Origin: Nymphalis io | Taxonomy: Eukaryota; Arthropoda; Insecta; Lepidoptera; Nymphalidae | DNA: 64,000 bases | Direction: 5' to 3' | NCBI RefSeq assembly: GCF_905147045.1 | Contig: NC_065890.1 | Span: 1,178,001 to 1,242,000 of the forward strand | In this document: positions 38,201 through 50,200 of the stretch, one piece after another | Position numbering within the stretch: position 1 is the first letter of the stretch | How the letters are laid out: every line of letters starts with the position of its first letter | Position numbers and translations under genes: made by a program | Notes under the pieces: generated by a model | Told to the model about the DNA's origin: nothing | Databases searched by the model: none | Seen by the model: the letters and a program-made list of their open reading frames with translations, nothing else

Positions 38201-41200
38201 TAAAAGTCTACTTGAAAAAATACTGAAACATGATTTGTTTCGATTTGGTACGATCGCTACACAAATTGCCAGTTAGAAATATTTGGAATACTCACTGAAA
38301 ACACATAAATCCCTGTTGCAGTGCCGCCAAAAAGTAGCAAGCAAGAAGTAGTAAGAGTGAATATGACATGAATCTTAGGGCATTACTGTAATACACACAC
38401 TCGTCCTCTAGTGTCTTAAGCATCCGGAAGACCTGGAAAGAGTATCCAATAAATGTAAATCATGAGAACAAGAATGCGTACAATTATGAATAATTCTATA
38501 TCTAATTAATATGTCGTTGATGAGCAAGTTACCTTCGACAACCTTAACAGTTTATTGAGTCCAGCAAAGTGACCGTCACCAATGAACTCAAAGATGGGCA
38601 ATGTGCCGATAATATCGAGCACAAACCACTTGTTGCGGGCTTGTTGAGATGATGTCTGAGCGAGTGTTATTGGTACTCCTGAAAATATTAAATTTTTAGA
38701 CTCGTATTTATTTAAGACGATTAATCTTGGGAGCGAGGACCTTTTAAAATTAACTAAATTTGATTTGATCAGTATTTAATGTTATTTAAAATGCACACGA
38801 ACAAATATAATTAATTACAGATTCAAAATGAGTCAGCCCACGATCTTACAATTACGATCGTTTCCCAGGAACTATGATCCCTAAGCGTGCAGCGACGCTA
38901 TGTAACTGCAGTTATGCTGGTTAAGCATTTACCTCTAATGTGATCGTGCTATTAGCTAACATTCACCTATTATTAATATACGTCGCTCTTATTTAAAAAA
39001 TGTTCCACTACAGATATTTCTGTTTACACCAAAGTATTTTTATATTTCTATCAATTAATAAATGGATTGGAGCAAGATATATAAAAGTGTTTCAATATTT
39101 AATAGAAAAGTTATTTCAAGCCGAACTGGACCTTCAAAATTACGAATCGATCTAGCGATTTGAAAATCGCAAGAAATTTACGCTTTAAGCATATCATCTT
39201 TGGGCTTTATATAGGGCTAGGTACAAAATAAAAAAAAATACAGAAATAAAATAATTGTCCATATAAATCTACGCAAGACACATTCCTACCAGTTTACCAC
39301 AGTTTTAATTTTTATTTAGATGTTCCTTTTTATGAGTAAATAGGATATAATATGTCAATAAAGAGCTTTTTTATTTTTTTAAATTCTTTTTCACGATTAG
39401 ATTTGATCGCAAATACCTAATCGATTTTTTCAAAGATACATGTATATTGCAAAGTCAAATTGAGCCATTTGTCAGAAATATATTACCGTCTTCCACATTG
39501 GCACCTGTCGACAGATACACAATCAGATCCAAGGTGTAAATAACTGTTACGACATCGTCATAAAACCTAAACTCCAGCGGCACTTGTTTCTTGTACACCA
39601 AGTAATAAGGGTGTGTCTGTAATTATATATTATCCATCACATTTATTATTCATCCCTTCCTTATAGTATATATATTTAGATGTATATATGTATATATTAT
39701 ATTTTGTTAAATTAAATGATATTTGATCCTGTCGAATTGGAGGGCGTTAGTAGCTACGACACAGTATTATTATACTAATGTAGTTACTATCGTATATATT
39801 GTTTAAGATATGTATAATTTGTTCAAAATAAAAAATAAAATAAATTTACGTATTATACAATACGTATTATAAAATATCTACATTAATGCTATTATGGGCA
39901 AACATTTTCGCAACCATAGATAGATTATAAAAAATATATATTTTTACGTACTTAGAAACAAAGATCTAATGTCTCTTGTACCTGTTGTTATTGGCTCGCT
40001 CACTCTTTAGAGTGGAACACAACAATACTAAGTATTGCTGTTTGGCGGTGGAAAATGTGAAGTGGGTGGTAGGTACCCAGCGTGGAGGAATAAGCTTCAA
40101 ACCTTTTCTTTTGGTGAGATGCCTCTGCCCAGCAACGAGACATGAACATGCCGTAACTCAACCATAACCATAACCTTACTGTGGTCGCTAATCCAATTAA
40201 ACTTAAAGCGTTTAACTACTTACAATACAAACAATGATAATGAGGCATGTGACGAACGAATTCCAGGCAACTTGTAACGAGGACTTAGGTTGTAGGATAC
40301 ACGGGAAAGTCGGTCGGAGACAGATCGCGTCCGCTTCGTCTGTTAGCGACGCGTCTGCTCTCTTAAACATAATTATATATATTCAGATCACTTTCTGCTT
40401 ATATTTTATTAATACAATAATGTTTACATCATCATTTAAACCTTTATTCAACTCAAGCCACAATTACCCGTTATTGTTCTTAATACATTAGACGGGCTTG
40501 TTTTTAAACGCGTTTAAAAATTAGCTTTCAAATTTAATTCATTTGTAATTTTCTTTTTTACTGTAACACGAAACAACTGACATGGTCATCTCCGCAAATA
40601 CAGGCAAAGTACACACGAAGTGTAATGATATCCTAATGCTATCAATGAGCATCTCACCATGGAAACCGACGCGTTATATACCTCTGCATTTCATTATTGC
40701 TTAAACCGCTACACGATAATACAAATTGATGTTTATTTATTAATTTTACACATATGTTGTTTTATAATTAAGTATTTTAAGTTGAAAATAATCGTCTGAA
40801 CTCGCCCGACGTAAGCTAACTCGTTTCCTATTTTTCTTATTTATTTAGTTTCAATTATGTTTTTTTGTTATTGTTAACAAAATCCAAGTTAAGATTTATT
40901 ATTATAACAATATCATCGTTAAAAAGCGTTATACCGACCGTCTCCGTCCGTAATATCACGCACCTTGGAAAGGTACACTGTCTAAAGGACAGTTCGATTT
41001 GACGTAAATTATATGTTTTAGTATAAACAATAATCTTCCTAACGTTTCAAAACGATTGAACAAAGAATTGCCATTAAAATATATAAGCATGATAACACTA
41101 ACGTTTCGCATAATGTAGCACCCAGCAATCTCTATCATGATATCAGTTTGAGAAAGTTGGCGATTTCCGAAGGCATCCTTTGATTCTTTTAAATCCATTA

Positions 41201-44200
41201 AATTTCGCTTGAAATGTAGAATACTACTTTTATATCTAAAAAAAGATAAATAGTTTTATTTCTTAGAAAACTAGAAATAAATAAAAGTTAAAATCTAGAA
41301 TATAAAGGTTTACTTACTTAGCTTCATCAGGTATTCGTGAATCGTAATGTTTCTTGACTTTTTCGAAATGTTCCTGAATTAAAAATAAATACATATATAA
41401 TTATAGGTATGTATCACGCATGAGCTAGCCTTTTTTTATTTTACGCAACTAATAATACAGCTTCAAGCATACTCTTAAACATTGACAACGCTTTGCAAGA
41501 ATTATATCAGATATTCAGTATACAACTTCTTATATATAAATAAAAATTGATTAAAACTTGCATTAAACGACGCTAAGGCACGCGCTCCCTGACCATTTCT
41601 TTTGCCATATTTAACTACGATCCTCCACAGGTCCGTAGTATTTAGGACATGCGCGGTACAGAATGTAGCTGCTCTGATCTCCACGTGGGCTCGACTGCAG
41701 GCTGTCACGGGACTGCCCGCACAGGGAGATAGAATGGTACCACGGATCATCCGTAACATGGCTGTAATGTCATCTTCCGCTGTTAGCATCTGGGGGACCG
41801 ATATTATATTGTCATGATCACCATCAAATCGGTATTTTATTGCATAAGTTATTATATGTAGAAATGCTAAAAAGTTAATGTAAATCGTTTATAAAAATGT
41901 ATTTACGAATGGATACATCCAAGACAGAACAATTACAATAAACAGATAAAACACTATACTATGATGCCAAGAAAAGCGACATTATCGCTAAAGAACGATC
42001 GCTACCTGGAGATCAATTCTACTAAAAAATTGTCACTTTATCGCAATCGAATCGAATCGAAGCGTGATCGTGATCGTTGCCCTTTTGCCGTTTTATTATT
42101 CTTTAATTTAAATATCGACTATTACCATAAAAGTTAACAATTACGTTTGATTTTGACATAACGGTATATGTTAACATATTATCGGTTCGGTACCGATTTG
42201 AATAAATACAGATGATTCAAAGTTGGATTGGAATTGAATCGGGAACCTATCGTAATAGTTATAAATTAGTAGAATTCGACCCCAGGCAACTTTAGGTCAG
42301 AGGAAATGGTCTTGTGACGGTATAGGCGTATACGTTTTATAAGATAACATAATATATGTACAAAAAAAAAACATATTAAAAGTGTAAAAATTATATTATA
42401 ATTATAATATAACATATTATATTATAATTATAATATAATTTTATAATTTATAATATAACATATTACAAGTATAAAAGTATTTCAAGTGTAAAAAAAACGT
42501 ACATCATTCAAACCCAAAGATTTTAATTAATTTGATTTTATTAACATGAAAACAAATATCAAAAAATATATATACTTATGTATATATATTTGAAAATATA
42601 AAAAAATTAATTACATATACTAACTTCAACATCGCCGTAAGTGATGTAAATAATGGAGGACTTCTTATGATTTCTCTTTATAATCGTGTCTCCTGGAATA
42701 TAGTGTATCGTTTCCATCTTCTTGGAGACTTCTGATAGAAACTGGTAGGACAGGTCAGACAGCATCCGACACTATTATAAAGTAAGGCTTAAGCAATGTA
42801 ATTTTTATTTTATTTTCATTTATTAGTCACAAAAATAACATAGTTTATATGTTTATATTATGTCTTACATTACGTTTTGCATATTTTTTGAGAACTATGC
42901 AACTATACAAACTTAGTCTGATACATAATTTTCGGTTTGGACCTTTTTGAGCGAACGCTGTCATAACTAGAAAAGATACACGAAAACTTCGTATCAAACA
43001 TTTGGAGATCGCCAAGTGTCGACAGAAAAATTTATATACCATTGTTACCCATGCGTTTTCGAGACTGGTAGCTTATAGCCATATAATTAAACACTGGAAT
43101 CATAAAACGTATAAAAACATGGTAAAAGAGGCGCCTGTGTGGAAAAGAATGGAAATCAATGGAACAGATGGAACTATGACAATTGTAAGGAACGGATAGT
43201 TTTAATGGATCCAAGTACATATAAAAAGCATTCTAGTTGATAAGTATCATAAACAACAATTATTGTCACCAAAGAAAATATACAAGGCTCGATAGGAGAT
43301 AAAATTGGTATTATACTTTTATTTAGGTTATTTTTATTTATAATTGCAGAAGAATGTTTTATATAATGCAATAATAATAGAACTAACCTTCTGCGTAGCC
43401 TTAAAATATATATCAGTATAGATAGTGGCTGTGAATGAAGGTGGGAATAACGGTAGTAGTTTAGTAACCGACACCGCTCGCTGCTTGTGCCAGTACATCT
43501 TGTAGAACTTCTCCACTTTATCACGCAGACTCTGAGGTATATTGGATACTTGCTACGAAATAATTTTAGTTTATGAATACAATATAAATAGTTTTTTTTT
43601 ATTATATGATCCACGTTCTTTACAGAACCAAAGAGCCCACATATATTCTGCTGCAGAGGTCTCTTCTGGTAAAAAGGTAACCTTTTCTGGTCCACTAATT
43701 TCTAAATAATTTGTGGCATAATTTCATCTATCACATGAAGCTTTCTACACGGCGTTATCTTTCACCGCAGTACAGGAGATCAGCTATAAATTAAAATTCA
43801 GCATATGGAAATTCTGTGGTGCCTTAAACCCGATATCTTTGATTTTTTTATTTGATTCACGTATTCCATTCTCTGGGTCATATCAACCTTTGCCTTAAGA
43901 ATGACTTAATTATTACCGTAACATCCTGTGAATGTCCCACTGCTGGGCTAAAGGCTTTCTCTCCTCTTTTTGAGGAGAAGGTTTGCAGCTTATTCCACCA
44001 CGCTGCTCCAATGCGGGTTGGTGGAATACACATGTGGCAGAATTTCAGAGAAATTAGACACATGCAGGTTTCCTCACGATGTTTTCCTTCACCGTAAAGC
44101 ACGAGATGAATTACATATAATCACAAATTAAGCACATGAAAATTCAGAGGTGCTTGCCCGGATTTGAACCCACGATCATCGGTTAAGATTCACGCGTTTT

Positions 44201-47200
44201 TACCACTGGGCCATCTCGGTACTTCGGTTAAATTATTACAGGAACATAAAAATATAATCAACGTGTCAGTAAGCACCATTTCTTTCATAATTAATCGATA
44301 TCTTGTCCGGAAGGTCTCCTCGGGCCTCATGTATATGCCGATGACTAAAGACAGTGATGCGACTGCAGCGCCGGTTACCACCAAACAGCCGGTCATCATT
44401 ACCAGGAGGCACGTGATACGTTCTAGATCGTTCGCAGGGGCGATTGATGGTCTAAAGTAAAATGGACATTTTTTATTTATATTGAAAGAGAGAAAGATAT
44501 GTCAAATGCTTATATTAATTTTAAGACCGAGCTAAAACCAATATTAAGTATGTCACTGAAAACAAATTTAGTTATTTTTTCCTTTTGCCTATACTATGTT
44601 ATTATTTTTTTTTATAGAGTATGTTTGGGGACGAGCATATGGGCCACCTGATGATAAGTGGTCCCCAACGCCCATAGACATTGGCATTGTAAGAAATGTA
44701 AATATAATGGGAACCAACCTTGGGAAGTAAGATGTTATGTCACTTGTGCCTGTAATTAAACAGGCTCACTCAGCCTTCAAACCGGAACACAACAATACCA
44801 AGTACTGCTGTTTTGCGGTATAATATCTGATGAGTGGGTGGTACCTACCCAGACGGGCATTTTTTTTTCTTTTTTTTTTTACGCTGGAAAAACGCTTTAC
44901 ACGTTTCCCCCACGGAATATCGACTAAAAAACCAGCGGTACCCTTTCCGTCATAACGAGGAGCGCCACGGGATCGCTTGCGCATGCTACCGCGACGCTCT
45001 GACTGGTGGCCTGCGTATGCAGGCCTCCATTCTCTATGGGGATTACCAGGGTACTGAGAACCCCCTAGTCCCAGTGACGCCTATTGCGGCGGAGGAAGAA
45101 GGTGCGCATAGCGCCTCATTCTTCTCCCCAGTCTTTTTCGGCGGAGCAGGTTTGCAGCGGCGTCCTCTTCCCGCTCCCGCTCCGCGGCCTTCTTCTGCGA
45201 CATTAAATTTTCACAGAAGGAGACCATTTCCGACCAACACTCATCGCTTCCGAGCATCGCGTTGATGATGCTCGGCAAGGAGAGGTGTCCGCCGACAACT
45301 GCCGCCAGAGAAAGCCTCTGGGGCCCCCACGCGGCACACTCCGTCAGGGTGTGTTGCACCGTGTCGGTTGGCGCACCACACTCGTGGCAGGAAGGTGACA
45401 TTTCCCGCCGTGCTATCTTGTGCATGTACTTACCGAAGCAGCCGTGCCCGGTAAGTACCTGCGTTAACCTAAACGAGAGCGTGCCTCGTTTTCTTTTGAC
45501 CCAGCGATTTAAGTGGGGACGTACCGCCTCCACTGTCGCCAGGCCCGCTGTGGGGGACCTCAGATCTTCCTCCCATCGGGCTATCAGGGCTTGCTGGGCT
45601 AGAGCCCTGATCCGCCCGACATCCACCGACCCTGGTCGGTCGCCGCGGTCTCTCGCCTCGGCCCGGAAGCGGTACACCTCTGCCAGCACCTCCGCCTGGA
45701 GTTCCCAGGGCGGATCGCCCGCGAGGAGCGTCGCCGCTGTCCAAGACACCGTACGATACCCTCTTGTCGCTCTTACCGCTATGACCCTCTGCGGCCTCCG
45801 CAGGAGGGCCCGGTTGTGAGCAGTGAGCGCATCGACCCATATCGGGCACCGTACAGTGCCATCGACCTCACTACGCCAGCATAGAGGCACCGACATAGCG
45901 ATCCCGGTCCTCCCACGTTGGGTAGGAGGCGACCCAAGGTGGCAGCTGTGTTGATGAGCTTCGGGCCGATTTGCACGAAGTGCTGTCTGAAGCTCCATCG
46001 CCCGTCCAGGATCAAGCCCAAATACTTCATCTGGGCCTGCACCTTGATCACCGTCCCGTGGACGGTGATACTCGCCCCCCGAGCGAGGCCTCTCCGTGAA
46101 CCGTGGAAGAGGAGAGCCTCCGTTTTGGATATAGAGACTCTCAGGCCCAGCATTTCCATTCGGTCCACGGTCAAAGTTGCTCCAACTTCGGCCAGGCGGG
46201 CCGCCTCCCCAAAGTCCCGCCCCGACGCGGTAATGAGGGTATCGTCCGCGTAACAGAACACCCTCATACCGGGAAGGACGGGTGCCTTCAGAAGCCAATC
46301 AAAACCGACGTTCCACAGAATTGGGCCGAGGACCGACCCCTGTGGAACGCCGCAGCCTACCCGACGCCGGACCAACTTCCCGTCGCCTCCTGCCCATACG
46401 ACCTCCCTGTCCTGGAGGTACGCCTCCAACAGTCTCCTCAGATAGATCGGCACCCCTTGGTATCGGAGTGCCTCCCTGATCGTCTCGAATGGGAGACTGT
46501 TAAAGGCGTTTGCAACGTCTAACGACACCGTCAGGACCACTTGCCCCTGAGCCACTGCATCCGTGGTCCGAGTCTTCCAAGACTAGAGACCAAAAATTAC
46601 GCGTCCGAGTTATCCGCATTAGGGATAATCGCAGAGGTCAACCCATCCGCAGTGCAATGGATAGGCCTCGCTCTGGGGGAACCGCCTTCATGATCACGGT
46701 ATCCCCTACGCCAGTATACAGACGGGCTTGCACAAAGCCCTACCAGTTATATTTTATCAATGTTTTAAGTAACCTTTACATATATAAATACATCGTCTCA
46801 ACGTTTTGTCGTCGACTTACGTTGCAAAATGTTCTTTGATTGTAATATGTCACTAGCTCCGGAAACCACCTACATACAAACTTCCAAATATACAAAATTT
46901 ACCTCTAATCTAACATAATATAAATTACCCTATTGGTATAAACATCTTGTTGACGACGTAAACAGCACTGATAAAACGTCCAGGCAAAGAGTCCTCGAAT
47001 CGCTTAGCGCTTCTCAGCTGTTTGTAACGCATTTCTGACGTGGTGCGATGTGTTTTATTCGTATACTGACTTTCCATCTAATAAAAATAAAAACCTTATT
47101 TATTAGTTTTTGTCCGAGGCTTCGTCCGCGTGTGTGGGGAGCGAGGTAATAGGTAATGTATGTTCTTTTCTGCACCCCTGACAACGTTTATGTATGCAAA

Positions 47201-50200
47201 ATTTCATAAGGATCTTTTTTTAGGTTATAGATAGGCGGACAGGCAAATGGGTCACCTGATGTTAAGTGGTCGCCACCGCCCATAGCTATCGGCGATGTTA
47301 GAAATATTAACCATTCCTTACATCGCCAATGTGCAATCAACCTTGGGAACGAAGATGTTATGTCCCTTGTGTCTGCAGTTATACTGGCTCACTCACCCTT
47401 CAAACCGGAACACAACAATACCAAATATTGCTGTATATCTGATAAGCGGGTGGTACAATACCGATACCACCTAGTAAATAATCGATTAAGTGGTTAAAAA
47501 GACAAATCATAACATATGATATGCACACTATTTTATATGTACTCAGGTAAGTAATTATGAACAAATGTTAATGAAATTTTATAATTATTATAGTAAAGAT
47601 TAGGAAGGCAATTTAATCCATAAGTAATACTTACTGGTATATTATTGAATTTTTTTCATACTCGTAAAGCCTAAACAACTGGACAAGTTAAACTCTAATT
47701 ATTATTAATTAAAAGTTGATAGTCCAGATGTATACATTTGCAATACATCCTTTTATTTATACTTCTAAGACTCACTATGTGCGTCAATATTAGCAGTCTC
47801 ACCTTATCTATATGTAACCAGATCAGCACCCAAGAGAGACGGAGAATTAAGAAAATGTAGCAATATTTCAGTGTTGTTCCGACTACACTACCATGACGAT
47901 TGTTGTCGTTCATTGACCCTAAATGAAAGAAACACTCAATATATTTTATTGTCCTCATAATTTATTATAAATCATTATTAAATGATTATATTATAACATC
48001 TGTATTCTTTAATAGAACTTTTTGCATAAAATACACTAAGCATTACTTTTTGTTTCATCTAAAGAAAAAAGGAATTTTGCATTATAATATACGACCTACT
48101 AGTTGTTTAGTGTTTAGTTCAGAAAGCTACAACTAACTGTTGCAATGGTACCTAAAATTTCATTTGATATTTTTTAATTTTTTTCTTGCCACTTCTCAAA
48201 AAATGATAAAGAAAATATCACTTATCACATTACTATTATAATCGTTAAAAGAATTGGAACGGAGATATTGTTACAAAATTGTTTTTGCGTTAATTATTAC
48301 AATATTTTTTTTTCTTATAGAATACGAAAACGGACGAGCAAATGGACCTGACCTAATGGTAAGTGGTCATCAACGCCCATAGAGATTGGCTTTGTAAGAA
48401 ACGTTAAAACATTCGAAAAAGCACATTGAAATCAATAAAATCACTAAATTTATTTTTATCTATTGCTGTATCTTACATCTTTAATCAGATATTCTAAAAT
48501 AATGATTATTATATTTGCAAAAAAAACAAATAGCTGATTCATGTACTTACATATATCTATTCCATGTGTTTAAATGCGCAAAAAACTGGTTTCTATTACA
48601 AATCTTACCTTTACAAAGGTACAAAAACTTACATAGATAACGAAAGGGTCGATGTAGTCGTAAATAATAGCATATCAATTTGAACAATGAGGGCTTTTTT
48701 TCATCTAAAATATAGTGCGAGAATGTGATAGCGTCTATCAGGAAACCAGCTACAAACATTTTTTTATTTAAAAAAAACACCATTTCGTATAAAAAATAAT
48801 AGAAACAAAAAATTAATAAGCCAAAAACGTTTCTAATAATATAAACAACGGGAAGTAAACATGCGGTAGTGCAATTTGTGTAATTATTATAAAAATTAGC
48901 AAGATATTATATTATCATTAAATAATTGTAAGTAACTTGAATATTAAAGGCAAATATATTTAAGAATGTTTCAAAGTATCTGATAATTTGAACCAAGAAT
49001 ACGAAGCAAGCTGACAATAATAGCTTATCATCCATAATATCCTTAACATTTCTCTGTAACGAAAATCATTAGGTAAATTGAAAACATATCCAAAATTAAG
49101 CACCTGAAATTCTTAAAAGGTCTTAAAATTAATTTGCCGTTTTTATAGAATAGGTAGGCGAACGGGCAAATGGGCCACCTAATAGTAAGTGGCCAACACC
49201 ACCCATAGACATTACCGTTGTAAGAATTAGTAACCAGCCCTTACATCGCCAATGCGCCACCAACCTTGGGAACTAAGATGTTATGCCCCTCGTACAAATG
49301 AAAATTTCACAGGTTGCTTTTTTATACAATTAAACAATTACAGTACTAATGTGACAACATTGGCGGATTTATTTCCGCTCAACTCGCATAGATAACTGCC
49401 AGAAAAAAAAACTAACATGTCCTCCACCAACTTAAGCTGGCATCTTCCGAATTGATCATATGACTATACACCATGATCAGGACATGGGCAGCATACAATA
49501 CATTATAGACAATGTCGAATATGTCTGTCAAGATATTATCGAAGTCCACTGCTACAGACACAATAGCCATTAATACAAGGACGCAGATCAACGAGTTCCA
49601 TATTGTGTCGTCAGGGAGAGAGATCAGAGATTGGTTAACGTGTGTTAAGGACCAACGCGATCTATATTCGTCCTGCAAACGTTCAAAATTAACTATTTAC
49701 TAAAAACCATATTTCATTTAATTATAACGGTCTGGTTAAATTGTAACGTAACTTATAATTCAAAAATAATAATAGCCTATAGATAAAATGATAAAACATC
49801 AATATTATTTGTGACCCTTATTGACTTGCAATAAATATGCGGCTTATAATAATATCTATTATAAACATAGGTTCGATTACAATCTACCAGTCTGATTTGA
49901 TATTTTTTTTTGCATAGCCCATTTACTTTTACTGAGGAACGTTACATCACACGGTACAGACTAAAGCACCCACGGGTGCGAAGCAATGACGATTAACAAG
50001 AGAGAAATCACGCGCAGCAGCTATAGAGAAATAAATATTAAAGAGTAAGCTTTATATCACTACATATTATAAAACAAAGAACCCACCGCGTGTGTTTTGT
50101 CTACCTGAACGCGATATATTGAAAAACTGTTTTCAAAAATGGACGTAGTTATTAATGAGGCAAGTGACAATGGTGTGTAATTCAAAAAAGTTCTGTGTAA

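Noticed and set aside
45081..46555. Several long plus-strand frames opposite the GC-rich block, for example 45262-45819 and 46103-46522
   Set aside because: They are shadows of the minus-strand R1-like reverse transcriptase and C-terminal domain.
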